A stretch of DNA of 64,000 nucleotides from Palaemon carinicauda. Lineage: Eukaryota > Arthropoda > Malacostraca > Decapoda > Palaemonidae. Of the stretch, positions 11,943-22,930 are shown piece after piece. Within the stretch, counting starts at the first letter, position 1. Each line of letters begins with the position of its first letter. Made by a program: the position numbers and the translations under genes. The notes under the pieces are model-generated. The model worked only from the letters and a program-made list of their open reading frames with translations, was not told where the DNA came from and searched no databases. Location: assembly GCF_036898095.1 (NCBI RefSeq), contig NC_090729.1:157026366-157090365 (forward strand). Reading direction: 5' to 3'.

Positions 11943-13656
11943 CGCTACTCCCTTGAAAGATCTCAGTTTGTTGAGGACCCTCAGCAGAAGGTTGTGAGGA
12001 GGGAACAGGTAAATCCTGGACCATCTGTTCCAGTCGAGGGACATCGCCTCCACTGCTTCCGCCAAGGGATCCTCGTACGGGGACACATAAAGGGGTAACT
12101 TCCTGTTGTCTTTCGTCGCAAAGAGGTATATCTGCAGTTCTGGGACTTGACTCAAGATGAAGGAGAATGATCCTGCGTCTAGGGACCATTCCGACTCTAT
12201 CGGTGTGAACCTGGATAGAGCGTCCGCTGTCACATTGCGGACTCCTTGAAGGTGAACTGTCGACAGGTACCACTTCTTTTCCGCCAGTCGAAAGATGGCT
12301 AACATCACCTGGTTGAGTTGTGGTGACCTCGATTCTTGTCGATTCAAGCATCTCACAATCACCTCGCTGTCCAGCACCAACCTTATGTGGATCGAGCGAC
12401 GAGGGGAGACTTTCTTCAAGGTAAGGAGTACTGCCATAGCTTCCAGAAAGTTTATGTGAAATGTCTTGAATAGATTGGACCAAGTCCCTTGGGCCTTCTT
12501 CCGTTGAGAATGACCTCCCCACCCCTCCTTCGAGGCGTCTCTGTGAATAGTCAACGAGGGGGGAGGTGGCTGAAGAAGTACCGCCTTCTTTAGTTGCCTG
12601 ACTTGGGACCAAGGCCTGAGAAGCGTACGTAGATGAAGCGGAACTGGTCTTATCAGATCTCTCCGCGCGTTTGATGCATAACTTCTCCAAACTCCGGTTG
12701 CATCCTTTAGCTGTGCTCTTAGCACTGGGTCTGTTACTGAAGCAAACTGGAGAGAACCCAGCACTCTCTCCTGTTCGCGTCTTGATATCCTTTCGGAATC
12801 CAGAAGTCTCTTGACAGAACCAGCTATCTCCTTCCTCTTCTTCGCCGGGATGGAGAGTTGGTGTGACACTAGGTCCCAGTGGATTCCCAACCACTGGAAC
12901 TTTTGAGATGGAGAAAGTCGAGACTTTTTTCTGTTGATCTTGAAGCCTAGATACTCTAGGAACTGGATCACCTGTAGGGAAGCTTGCAAACATTCTGTCT
13001 TGGATGCTGCCCACACTAGCCAGTCGTCCAGGTAGGCTACCACCTGTATTCCCTTTAGGCGTAATTGTTTGAGAGCTAAGCTCGCAAGCTTCGTGAAGAT
13101 CCTTGGGGCTATGTTTAGCCCGAATGGCATGGCTCTGAAGGCGTAGAGTCTTCGATGTAGCTTGAAGCCTAGGTAGGGGGAGAGTTGACGATTGATTGGA
13201 ACGTGCCAATAGGCGTCTGACAAATCTATAGAGACGGTAAATGCCCTCTTGGGCAGTAAGGTCCTTATGTGTTGCAGTGTTAGCATCTTGAACTTGCAGT
13301 TCACAATGAACTTGTTGAGTGGCGACAAGTCCAGAATGACTCTTGAGTTTTTCTGAGTCCTTCTTGGGAACACAAAACAGCCTCCCTTGGAATTTGATGG
13401 ACTTTACCCTTCGGATTACCCTTTTCTCCAACAGTTCTTGAATGTACTCCTCCAGAACGGGGTTGGAGTGTTGGAAAAATCGAGGGCACGGGGGTGGAGT
13501 GCTGTACCAGCTCCAACCCAGTCCATTCTTGAGTAGGCTGTGGGCCCAGGGATCGAAGGTCCACCGATCCCGAAAATTCTGAAGTCTCCCTCCTACCGGT
13601 ATCATCTCACTTTGACTGCTGTTGCCCTGAGGCCTTGCCTCCTTGACCGCGACCAC
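11769..13656 (-). pseudogene. DIRS reverse transcriptase/RNase H, element 1 (frameshifted)
   Basis: The conserved start RWTFDPWAHSLL and QGRLFCVPKKDSEK lies in one frame (13,656 to about 13,350). A one-base shift then moves the reading to a second frame holding VILDLSPLNKF, SIDLSDAYWHVP (first catalytic Asp), RAMPFGLNIAPRIF and YLDDWLVW (the catalytic Asp pair), then RNase H with IHRDASKEGWGGH and VTADALSR. The last part, with LQIYLFATKDN and YLFPPHNLLL, occupies the position of the methyltransferase-like domain of DIRS elements. It ends at 11,769, within the recombinase gene in another frame. It is inactive as it stands because of the frameshift near 13,350. Confidence 0.82.
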
Positions 13657-15427
13657 CCCTGAATCCCCTCCCCCTTGAGGGGCGTCTAGACGAACCTCTG
13701 GCTGCTCCTCTAGGCTTCGCTCGAAAGGTAGTTGACTGCCCTTCGAACGCTGGGTTAAATGCCGGAGACTGCGTCGACACGGCTTGGGGTACCCACTGGT
13801 ACGTGGTTGGGGTTTGTGCTACCATCTGGGGCACTGTAGGCATAGGAAATTGCTGTTGCTGCTGCTGTCTGAATGGCTTGGCTGGCCGAGAGGGTAGCCT
13901 AGTCTTCTTAGTCTTCCTCTTTGGTTGGGGACCCTCATCCGGGGAAGACTTTCTCTTGAGGGATAGGCCCCACTTCTGGAGAAGGTTTCTATTCTCTGTG
14001 GCGGCCTTATCTACAACCTCCTTGACCGCTTCACTAGGGAAGAGGTCTTTGCCCCAAATGTTGGAGGAGATTAGCTTCCTTGACTCGTGCCTCACCGCAG
14101 CCGAGGCAAACACGAACTCCCTACAAGCCCTCCTAGCTTTGACGAAGCTATAAAGGTCCTTCGTCACTGTGACTAGGTGTGTCTTAGCCACTACCATGAA
14201 CATCTCATGGACCTTGGGGTCACTTGCCATTGTCTCCAGAGTCATTTGATGAGACATTGAGGCAGCAAGTCTTTCTTTTGTCTCAAGCTCCCTTCGCAAA
14301 AGAAAGTCAGACAGCTTGGGGAGGTTCTCACCGAACTGACATCCGGCAATATCAGCCTCCAACTTCCCGACTGAGAAGGTAAGATGGACGTCCTTCCAGT
14401 CCTTGTGGTCCATGGGTAGGGCCAAAGACAGAGGTTTACACTCCTCCAAGGAGGGGCATGGCTTACCTGCCCCGACTGCTTTCAGCACAGCCGTAAACCC
14501 TTTCTGCATAAAGGGGAAGGCTCTAGAAGGAGAGGACACAAAGGAAGGGTGCTTCTTACTCAAAGCAGGTACCTTCGAGTTTGAGAAGCCACTCTCTTTC
14601 ATCGAGCTTGACAATAAAGCTTGAGCCTTAGCGTGGTCCAAAACTATGACCTCCTTCGGCTCTGTTTTTTCCTTTGAGGCTGGTTCCTTCCTTAGACAGA
14701 CATAACAGTCCAGATACGACTCCTTGCTGGGCCAGAATTCCACCTCCTCAAGGGGGACTGAGCCTAACTTCTCCGAAATGACGATTTTTCCCGTCGTCAT
14801 AGGCATGTGCTCAGCATACTTCCAAGGGTTAACATCTGAGCACAAGGGAAGGTCTTTCGCGCTGAGCTTCTTCTGTGGCCCACGTGATGCTGCAAGTCTC
14901 CGCATCTCCAGCTCCATTGCAGCTGCCTTCTTATTATTCTCCCTCTGCATCTGTTGGATCATTCCAACGATGGAGGAAAGGGTCTTTCCCAGCTCATCTG
15001 GGAGAGAGGACGATGTTGAGGGAATAGGTTCAGGTGCCTGAACCGGAGTAGCCGACACCTCGTCGACCTCTTCCTCTTCATTGTCTGGAGCCTGCTCTTC
15101 ATCCTGGTCTTCTGCCAGAAGGTCATCTTCCAGACGCTCGGACACCTCCGACATCCTATCGTCCAATTGGATGTCCTGCAGGGCGTCCGCGACTTCAGAA
15201 TCCACAGGGATCTGAACCACTGGTATCTCCACTTGAGGCTGGGGAATCACTGCCTCAGCTGACACCCTGGCGAAAAGGTAAGCCCTCATCTTCTCACTTA
15301 GAAGATAGGGCCCAGAAGTGTTCTTCTGAAAGCCCCTTACCCAGGTACGAAGCTTCTCCCTTGCTGCGTCCCTTGACTCCGCTGTCTTAGGGGAATCAAA
15401 AGCCTCAGTAATCAGGTTTGTGCACAC
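13607..15427 (-). CDS. DIRS gag-like protein, element 1
   Basis: A 606-codon open frame with no ATG at its edge; it stays open up to a TGA at 15,476-15,478. It matches the gag-like proteins of elements 2 and 3 along its length. Shared blocks include FQKNTSGPYLL, KDLPLCSDVNPWKYAEHMP, PALSKKHPSFV, RRELETKERLAASMS, KARRACREFVFASAAVRHE and SSNIWGKDLFPS. It has an acidic Glu/Asp-rich linker, a Q-rich stretch and an Arg/Gly-rich tail (SRRPSRGRGFRGGRG) likely to bind nucleic acid. The Cys/His-rich N-terminal segment found in the other copies is cut off by the TGA. It overlaps the reverse transcriptase start by about 50 bases. Confidence 0.75.
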   Translation of the reverse strand: MCTNLITEAFDSPKTAESRDAAREKLRTWVRGFQKNTSGPYLLSEKMRAYLFARVSAEAVIPQPQVEIPVVQIPVDSEVADALQDIQLDDRMSEVSERLEDDLLAEDQDEEQAPDNEEEEVDEVSATPVQAPEPIPSTSSSLPDELGKTLSSIVGMIQQMQRENNKKAAAMELEMRRLAASRGPQKKLSAKDLPLCSDVNPWKYAEHMPMTTGKIVISEKLGSVPLEEVEFWPSKESYLDCYVCLRKEPASKEKTEPKEVIVLDHAKAQALLSSSMKESGFSNSKVPALSKKHPSFVSSPSRAFPFMQKGFTAVLKAVGAGKPCPSLEECKPLSLALPMDHKDWKDVHLTFSVGKLEADIAGCQFGENLPKLSDFLLRRELETKERLAASMSHQMTLETMASDPKVHEMFMVVAKTHLVTVTKDLYSFVKARRACREFVFASAAVRHESRKLISSNIWGKDLFPSEAVKEVVDKAATENRNLLQKWGLSLKRKSSPDEGPQPKRKTKKTRLPSRPAKPFRQQQQQQFPMPTVPQMVAQTPTTYQWVPQAVSTQSPAFNPAFEGQSTTFRAKPRGAARGSSRRPSRGRGFRGGRGQGGKASGQQQSK

Positions 15428-15578
15428 GGTACATACCTGCGGGTCCCAATACCGGAGATCACCCTTGGAGACTGCTCATGCTACGTGCCTCTTACACAAA
15501 TCATGTCCGCAGAAGTTCTTGCTGCGGACGTTGCAGAAAACGCTTCCACACTTCGGATGGTCCTCCTGTAAAGAGAAG
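15428..15578 (-). other. Gag N-terminal Cys/His-rich segment with conserved 3' splice site
   Basis: On the minus strand a pyrimidine-rich CTTCTCTTTACAG ends at about 15,566, and the sequence after it opens into the gag frame with a Cys/His-rich pattern (KCGSVFC ... FCGHDLC) until the TGA at 15,476. The same acceptor-like sequence followed by KC-x-x-x-FC stands before gag in elements 2 and 3. This suggests that gag begins in an upstream exon. The exon and donor are not identified. Confidence 0.5.
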
Positions 15579-15579
15579 A

Positions 15580-17672
15580 AAATTCAATGAGTATCAAGTG
15601 AACTACGTATCACTGGATATACTTAGCTTAGCACAACTAAACTAGAAAGAAAAGACACACACTTGTATTTCCCGCACAGTCAATTGCTGCAACCTTCCAG
15701 ATAATAAAATCGTATGGTTAATCTATTCCAGAGCAACCAATGAATAATTTCCAGAGGAATCAGGTGTAGCTCACACCCAAAAAATGATTTCAAAATGCTG
15801 GATAGTAGACAAGAAAGAACTCACTTTCTTTATCTGTAAGGTTACACCAAAGGGTTGTGCGAGACAACACAAAAGTGTTAGAAAAACTTAGTGTTGTAAC
15901 AAATACTATACTATAGTTTTCTCCCTACAGTATATACTATACTGAAAAATACTGGCTACAGTATAGAAGGTAATGTGCCGGCCGGCACACACCTTAACTA
16001 GTTCCAAAGTATACTACTTATGAACTATAAGGTGGAAGAACGCGGGTTCAAATGCACAAGATAGCACCCGGCTGCCGGCCACTAATCGTAGCGGCCAGCA
16101 GACAATGGTGTGATATATAGCCGGCCGGCAAAGGTATACAACCAATGCCGGCCGGCAGCAAAAGATCCAGAGAACTCCGACTGCCCGGCTGCCGGCCACT
16201 CAGGCCGTCAGCCGGGCTAGGGTACAACACTAGGAGAAAAACAGAATGGATGCCGGGATAAGAGACTGTACTACCTCATAACCTGGCAACCCGAAAGAGT
16301 CCACATAAGGAAGGGGAGAATATAACTTCAGGCTTCCTGACCAATGCCATCTGGCTCTACAGACAAACATGGATGAGAGACCAAGGGAAGTCCGGGCAGC
16401 ACTCAAAGCAGAAGACCCTTGCCGGCCGGCACACACTGCCGGCCGGCAAGGGACTGAGTCAACCCCACATCCTAACCTATGCTAGGTACAGATGTAGAAT
16501 GACGGACAGGAATGCAATGGATAGGCCATCACAAAGGAAAGAGGGGGAAAGGGAGAAGAGGGTCCTGCCAACCTTGCTCTAATAATGAATCACCCGCAGC
16601 CAAGAAAACTCATCTTAGCCTAGGGGAGATCCGAGGAGGGAGGCCAGCAATACTTGCCAACTCCCTCGGAACCAAAGCAAGGAAAGCGTTGTTATTCACA
16701 GAAAAGAGGATCTCATCCTCCACACCGAGAACAACAACACTGGACTAGTCTGCTAGATCACAAGAAGAAGGAATCATCTCGTACAGAATCCTTCGAAAGT
16801 GAACTAAGGAGGCTAAGCCTCCGATGTCTGTTGTCAGTCTAGCGAGGGAATCTCAACCACAAGCTAGACATAAACAGACTCAGACTAAGAACTCTGATGT
16901 CCTGCCCCCTCCCTGAAGCCAGACTTACTGGAAACAGGAAGGAACAGAAACACCCTAATGTAGTTGTATCTAAAGTCAATTCAGATAAACCATTAAGGTT
17001 AAGCCCAAGGCTTAAACAGAGGGAAAGGGATTGCACACCTTCTCCGAAGAGAAGAGAGCAACCGGGGAGTGTGAGAAAGTATACTAAGGCCCCATAGACA
17101 ACTAGCCTAGGTGCAAAGAGAATCGATTACCTAAATCACTGAAACTCACTCGTATACTATCGTGGAAGAAAATAAACATAATCTTAAATGTATAAAACTG
17201 CCTAAAGCTTCAATAAAATTTTAGAACACTCGGAAATCTGAATATCATGCAGGAAAGTACGAGGGCCAAACGACTAGGCTACAAGGTCTAGCTTAGACCA
17301 GAATCGGCAAATCCTTCGCCAAAACAAAAATACTAAAAGCATCATATAAAGAGATCCTATGTAACGCTAAACAGCTAGAATTATTAAAGCAAAACAGCCG
17401 GTAACGTCGCTCTGGCTAACTAAATAACTCATACCTAGCGAGCGACAGCGTCCAGGACGCCTCCGGTAGGCAACAGCTTTTGTAACAACGATATCACTAT
17501 CAAATCACTTTTAAAATTACCAAGAGCTTACATTTATACATAAAAGAAATAATACTCAACTTATCAGAAGCAGAAGAAGTTGGAGAAAGCATTATAAGTT
17601 GAAATAATCCAAGAATTGCGAGAAACACAGGGAAAAAACATCGAGTTGTTGAGCTACGCAAAAAGAAATACA
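15580..17672 (-). other. Long 5' leader of DIRS element 1
   Basis: About 2.1 kb between gag and the 5' inverted repeat with no domain-bearing frame. Part of it is GC-rich and holds five copies of the palindrome TGCCGGCCGGCA or its 11-base core (15,976; 16,120; 16,146; 16,420; 16,437). It may contain promoter sequence and an intron upstream of gag. Elements 2 and 3 have leaders of equal length that also contain many GCCGGC motifs. Confidence 0.5.
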
Positions 17673-17913
17673 GATGGCGCCGTGAGCGGCGCAATGCACA
17701 CTTACGAAACGGTAGAGGAGAGTTATACCTTGCGAGCGGCTCTCCTTTCTTTCTCGTTTTCATTTTCTTGCCAATTGACCCCTTCGAAGTGTTAACTCTG
17801 TTCGGGGTGCAGATTGCTATGTGGCATGTCAAGAATACGTCCTCTGATATTTCGCGATATCCCTGGTTCTTTTATTAGGGATATTCGCTCCAGGAGTTAG
17901 AATTCTGGGTACC
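17673..17913 (-). repeat. Inverted terminal repeat, right, element 1 (inner part)
   Basis: Reverse complement of the inner and middle part of the left inverted repeat, from ATGGCGCCGTGAGCGGCGC to GAATTCTGGGTACC. It is interrupted at 17,913 by the Gypsy element and resumes at 22,841 with the duplicated GTACC. Confidence 0.85.
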
Positions 17914-18072
17914 TATTAGATGTCAAGGTAGGACAAGAGACACACGATGGTGGAGACATGTAGTTTAATGCGTCCTCAGATACAGACTGACTCCGTTGCT
18001 CTGTGCAACCGGCACACTCACTTAGCACCTGCCCGCCATGGGAAAACATATCTTATTGCAGGTACTCTATCA
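17914..18072 (-). repeat. 3' LTR of the Gypsy element
   Basis: 159 bp. On the coding strand it begins TGATAGAGTACC and ends GACATCTAATA. It differs from the 5' LTR at three positions. Flanked on the outside by GTACC. Confidence 0.92.
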
Positions 18073-18088
18073 TCCCCCCCCCGAGATT
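18073..18088 (-). promoter_or_regulatory. Polypurine tract of the Gypsy element
   Basis: On the coding strand a run of nine to ten G residues, followed by AT, lies directly before the 3' LTR. This is the expected place for the plus-strand primer. Confidence 0.7.
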
Positions 18089-18303
18089 AATACATGGATA
18101 TACATGGAGAGGCAATGATAAAAAATAATGCATGGATATACATGGATTAAATTGGGTGCATGTGCGAGAATAGGAAGACAGGTACATAGCTGTCAGGAAT
18201 GCAAAACACAATGTGCAGGTAATACATGTTCATAAAGTAATATGAAAAACAAAGGCAATAAAGAACAAAAAATATATGCAGGTGCCGCTGTAATGTACGA
18301 TGA

Positions 18304-21300
18304 TCACATGTAGTCATCCATCCACGCAGGCCTTCTAGTGCGCCGTGATGGGCGTGGCTCCCGTGCTGCATGTGGGCTGGGCGTAGGGTGACTGCCTGGT
18401 AGCTGCTCGGGCGTGGGCGTGGCTGGATGCGTAGCAGGTGTGGCCTGCCCAGGCTGGGGCCCCGATGATGTGAGACGCAGGTGCTTCCTGTTACGGAGGG
18501 AGAGGCGCCCGCTGCCGTCTAGTTTGACTAGGTACTGTCGGTATGGGAGCGTTTCCGCCACGGTACCGGTGCGGTCCCACAGCTTAGTGGCCTGATTTTG
18601 CACTCGTACTTGGGAACCCGGGTTGATGGCTGGAAGCTTTCTGGACGGTCCGGTCCTGGTGAGGGCGGCACCACTGTCAGCCATCTGACGTTCTCTCTGC
18701 CGTAAGGTTGCCCCCCAGTGTTTGTCTACCGTGAGGTGCCAGCGAGCCGTAGGTACACCATCTCGGAGCTGCCTGTCCGCTGCCATCTGGGCGGGTGACT
18801 TGTTTATTCCGCGGAGGGGGGTGTTGAGGTACTGCAGGATAGCCATAGAGGACTTGTCCGTGTCAAGGGTGCCGCTGCTGCCCGTGTTCGCCATTATTAT
18901 CCGCTTCCCGATCTTGACTGCGGCCTCTGCCCTGCCATTGGACTGCGGGTACTGGGCGGATGATAGATGCACAGACACGCCCCATAACTTGAAAAATTCC
19001 CCCATTTCCTCACTTGCCAGATTGGTGCCACCGTCCGTGGAAATTTGCTCCGGGGCCCCCCATCTGGCGAAGTAGCGACGTAGCCGAGTCTTGATGTGGG
19101 AGGAGGAGGTTCCGTGGGGGAAGTGGGCCAGCTCCAGCCACCCTGTGAGCCTGTCTGCGTAGGCCATGTACGAGTGTCCGTCGTGCTGGAACATATCTGC
19201 AACCGTCATCTGGAAGGGGTACTCTGGGGGCGGCGTGATAATGAGTTCCTACGCGGCCTGAGATGGTGCATGTACATAGCATTCTTCACACGAGGATCGG
19301 TGATACTGCAGGTCCCCCTCGAGTCCAGGCCAGTACACCGTCTGGCGCGCTCGTCGTTGCATCGAGTCCAGGCCTTGGTGCCCCGCGTGTAGGTTGGCAG
19401 CCACCTGCTGACGGAGAGGCTCCGGGATAACTAGGCGAACGTTGCCCTGTTCGAACGTATATGTCACCAAGTCTTGGATAACGGCCAGCCTCTCCCTGAC
19501 ACTGTAGAAGGGCCGAAGGCACGCAATTTCCTGGGACTTCCTATCGGCCCAGTCCCCGGTCAGGACCCTGGCCATGAGCAGCTGGTACACGGGATCGATG
19601 ACAGTGGCGTGCCTAACTCTCGCCTCGTCCACGACACAGCTGTCGTGCTCCACTGCTGCCACGACGGCGGCCGCCATGGTGTCGGTGAGGTCTTCGTCGA
19701 GGTCCATGTCGTAGGCGCTGGGATCGGCTTTTAAGGCGGGGTATCGGGACAGGAAGTCCGCCGCGCTGTTACGCTTCCCCGGCAGGTACTTGACCCTGAA
19801 TTGGTACTGCAGAGTTCTCTCCTTCAGCCTGAAGAGGCGGGGGTTCGAGATTTCCGTGAGGGCACGATCCCCCAGTAACTTGGTTAACGGGCGGTGGTCC
19901 GTCACAACGGTGAGGTTGGGGCACCCCAGCAAGAACAGCCTCGCCTTCTGGAGACACCAGGCTACCGCAAGGGCCTCCCCCTCCACGGCAGCGTAGCCAG
20001 CTTCAGCGGCGGTGAGATGGCGGCTGCCGCATAGTGCCAGGCGCCACCCACCCGTGCAGCAAAAGGGCGTATTGGCGGAGCTGCATGAGCAGTACTGTTG
20101 AAGGATTACAAACCCTATGCCTTCTTTGCTCCAGTCGGTGATCGCTGCTGTGGGGCGGCTCCTGTCGTAGTAGGCCAGTCCGTCCTTCGCTAATTGGCAT
20201 ATCATGTCTTGGGCGTGATGAAATTTGGTGCGGAGTGCCTCGTCCCAGTACACTGCCTTCCCAGTTGGTTTTTTGAGGAGCTCCCTGAACGGGTTCATGA
20301 TAGGGGATGTTGCGAGGAATGGCGCCAGCTGGTTGACAAATCCGTACCAAGCCCTTATGTCGGTGATAGAGGGCTGACGTGGCATCGGGAAGTTCTTGAT
20401 GGCCGCCAAACGTTCCTCTGTTGGCTTGTAGGCCTCCCAACCCAGGTTGAAGCCCACGAAGTCTACTTCCCTTCTTGCGAATTGGAATTTCTCCGGCTTA
20501 AGCGTAATACCCTTAGCTGCGCATGTTTCGAGGAAGTCGTAGGCATGCCAGAAGGCCCCTTCGATGTTGTCGTCGTAGAGTAAGGTGTCGTCTACGCACT
20601 TGTATTTCCTCTGGATGTCCTGGATGGCGTCGTCAGATCGTCTAGTGTACGTATCGCTGGCAGAGCAGTGCCCCATGGGTGTACGACGGTAACGAAACCT
20701 TCCCCAGGGGGTAATGAATGTGGTTAGATCGCGACTTTCTTCGTCTAACTCTACCTGGTGGTATCCCCAGTACGCGTCCGCCACGGTCTTGAACGTGTGC
20801 TTAGGAACCCCGGACACCATGTCGAATGGGGCGGGGGTGTGATGTGTCTCCCGTAGGCAAGATGCGTTGAGGCGCTGATAGTCGACTGTACGGCGTGGCT
20901 GTCCTGACTTCTTGGCGACGACCACCATACGGGCGCACCATTCGGTTGGCTGCCCAGCGGGTACCGGTTCTATGACGCCACGGGCAACATCTTCTTCGAG
21001 CTGGGCCTTCACTTCCTCTTCCCAGTGTTTCGGCACTGTTGCTGGGGTATGGCATGCGTAAGGCGTAGTTCCTGGGAGCAGGTGGATACGGTGCGGTTTC
21101 CCCTGCATCACTGGCAGTGGCTTCCTGGCTGTGTTGAATGTCGTCGTAGCGAAATGTTGCAGGAGCCAGGCTTCCAACCTGGCCGCATGTTCCTCCTGGG
21201 GCGGCATGGGCACCTCGGCGGGTCGGGGTGGTACCTGGGCGGCCCGTCTGGCTGTGCCATCGAATAGGCTCACGTGTGCCACCGCGGGGGAGGGATGGGG

Positions 21301-21969
21301 GAACTCCTTGGGTATCAGCGTTAAATCCTTGCAAGCGTCCAACGACAGGAAGAGGTGCTTTGCCGACTGCACGAAGTACACGTCCTGCTCCGTGGTGCGA
21401 CCTTGCAGGGTGACGTGGCACACGGCAGATCCAAGGCACTTCAGGGGGAGGTTTGCCACATCCCGCAAACCAGCCCGGGGTGTAAGAGCTGCTGGGCGGA
21501 CTTGGAGGTGCGATAGCAAGGAGGGCCCAGCCACACATACCTGTGCCCCAGTGTCCGCCACGGCGGTGACTGGCACTCGTACCCCTGTATCGTTGTGAAC
21601 GACTGTCACCTCCACAACTGGGTGGCGGGCGAGGTTGGCGCCTGCAACAAGCACAGCGCTGGACGTAGCACTAGACACATCTGTCGGGGATCCTGCCGAT
21701 TTTGCCTGTGACTTCCTGCAGCATCTGTAGTAGTGGCCCTGCTTGTGGCACCCGTTGCATATGACGGATTTAGCGGGGCATGAAGCTCTACCAGAGGCAT
21801 GGCGCCCACCGCAGTTCCCGCAGGGAGGGGGTGGGGGACCCCTACCTGTACAACGGTTGCACTCGGATGATCTGCCTCGGGTGTTTCGCTGCCAGCTGCA
21901 CAAGCAGATTCCCTCCAGTTGCATTGGCGCGCAGCGGCGTCGACGCGGGCCGCCTCGTAGGCACAGCAC
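18304..21969 (-). pseudogene. Gypsy pol polyprotein with one in-frame TAG
   Basis: Read from 21,969 down: two zinc-knuckle-like Cys/His clusters (CNRC...CGNCGGRH...C and CNGCHKQGHYYRCC), the aspartic protease motif AVADTGAQVCV, reverse transcriptase with KTVADAYWGYHQ, RRTPMGHCSASD and the CVDD catalytic pair, RNase H with AITDWSKEGIGF, GEALAVAW and VVTDHRPL, and the integrase HHCC finger (NLHAGHQGLDS ... CEEC). A TAG at 19,249-19,251 then stops the frame, and the same frame continues with the integrase core: YADRLTGW, STDGGTN and NGRAEAAVK supply D, D and E. It ends at 18,304 in a Pro/Arg-rich tail. Apart from that stop the frame is open for about 3.6 kb. Pol is in the -1 frame relative to gag. 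Confidence 0.88.
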
Positions 21970-22643
21970 CTGGCCCTAAGGGCACTAACACTATTGATGT
22001 CATTGCTACACTGGTATACATGGCGACGCATAGCCTCATCGCTTAGGCCCACCATTAACTTGGGTAATAACATATATTCAGCCAGATTACACTGACACTG
22101 AGGGCACTGGAAATTGCAATCGGTGGCCTTTTGAGAACACTTTAAAAAGTAATCACGGACACTTTCTCCTGGGCCTTGTACCGCGTTAAAAAACTCCGAC
22201 CATAACACAGCACAGTTTGTAGAACGCAACACAATATCGCGAATAAAGTCCATGGCTTCCGTAGCGGTGAGGTTGCTCCATTCCTGTGATGTGAATCTGG
22301 CGTCCAGCGCCCGTTGCAGAGGGGGTGTGCAGTATAGCCTGATGTGGTGGACGACCTCGTGGGGCGGTAGTCTGCACAGTTCGATCCAGCATTCCATCGA
22401 CCTCCTCCAGGACCTGAATGCGGCGGGCTTCAGCTCAATTTCGCACTTCTCCGGGGCTGCAGACGCAGGGACACGAGGTGCAGGGGTAGCATGTGTCGTA
22501 AGCCGGTCACGGAGAACGTTGATCATTTGTTGCTGTGCCGCCATGGCTTGCCTGGCTTCTTGCAGGGCAGGGACAAGCCCACGGGGGACGAGGGGGCGTG
22601 CGGCCCTTGGGGTGGACTGCATTGAGCGGCGCTGGAAGGGCAT
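21606..22643 (-). CDS. Gypsy gag
   Basis: The first ATG is at 22,643, about 40 bases inside the 5' LTR; the open frame extends slightly further up without ATG. The protein begins with a basic segment and then has a capsid-like region including AFRSWRRSMECWIEL, LDARFTSQEWSNL and ESVRDYFLKCSQKA. A CQCNLAEYMLLPKLMVGLSDEAMRRH block is characteristic of some Gypsy gags. The zinc knuckles are not in this frame but in the -1 frame that leads into pol (overlap 21,606-21,969). Either ribosomal frameshifting or a mutation is involved. I see no classical slippery heptamer. Confidence 0.75.
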   Translation of the reverse strand: MPFQRRSMQSTPRAARPLVPRGLVPALQEARQAMAAQQQMINVLRDRLTTHATPAPRVPASAAPEKCEIELKPAAFRSWRRSMECWIELCRLPPHEVVHHIRLYCTPPLQRALDARFTSQEWSNLTATEAMDFIRDIVLRSTNCAVLWSEFFNAVQGPGESVRDYFLKCSQKATDCNFQCPQCQCNLAEYMLLPKLMVGLSDEAMRRHVYQCSNDINSVSALRARCCAYEAARVDAAARQCNWRESACAAGSETPEADHPSATVVQVGVPHPLPAGTAVGAMPLVELHAPLNPSYATGATSRATTTDAAGSHRQNRQDPRQMCLVLRPALCLLQAPTSPATQLWR

Positions 22644-22664
22644 GGTGAGGGTCACGTTGGTCCT

Positions 22665-22681
22665 TGAGAATCACTGCGCCA
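22665..22681 (-). promoter_or_regulatory. Primer binding site of the Gypsy element
   Basis: Directly after the 5' LTR on the coding strand stands TGGCGCAGTGATTCTC. The TGG start complements the CCA end of a tRNA. Which tRNA cannot be said without a comparison. Confidence 0.65.
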
Positions 22682-22840
22682 TATTAGATGTCAAGGTAGG
22701 ACAAGAGACACACAATGGTGGAGACATGTAGTTTAATGCGTCCTCAGATACAGACTGACTCCGTTGCTCTGTGCAACCGGCACACTCACTTGGCGCCTGC
22801 CCGCCATGGGAAAACATATCTTATTGCAGGTACTCTATCA
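22682..22840 (-). repeat. 5' LTR of the Gypsy element
   Basis: 159 bp, same ends as the 3' LTR, three differences. Flanked on the outside by the duplicated GTACC at 22,841-22,845. Confidence 0.92.
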
Positions 22841-22845
22841 GTACC

Positions 22846-22930
22846 TTAAGGTAAATTCTCTGGGAATATTGCCGTAGTTGTATATACCCAAGCAAGCTAC
22901 CCTTTAGGAACTTCCATCAGGACGACATGG
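22846..22930 (-). repeat. Inverted terminal repeat, right, element 1 (outer part)
   Basis: Continuation of the right inverted repeat after the Gypsy insertion: TTAAGGTAAATTCTCTGGG through CTTCCATCAGGACGACATGG, complementary to 9,386-9,470. The outer tip CTTGAGCCCAAAAA reaches 22,944. Confidence 0.85.

Larger units (their letters stand above)
17914..22840 (-). mobile_element. Ty3/Gypsy LTR retrotransposon
   Basis: A 4,927-bp element on the minus strand with two 159-bp LTRs and a 5-bp target duplication GTACC (17,909-17,913 and 22,841-22,845). The LTRs differ at three positions that I can count, about 2%, so the insertion is fairly recent. The order gag, protease, reverse transcriptase, RNase H, integrase is that of Ty3/Gypsy (Metaviridae). 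Gag and pol are in different frames, and pol carries one in-frame TAG at 19,249. The insertion interrupts the inverted repeat of DIRS-like element 1, so it is younger than that element. Confidence 0.93.

Noticed and set aside
13803..14153. Plus-strand frames opposite DIRS gag and reverse transcriptase
   Set aside because: Shadows of well-supported minus-strand genes; no domain of their own.
20194..20583. Plus-strand frames opposite Gypsy pol
   Set aside because: Antisense shadows in GC-rich coding DNA.
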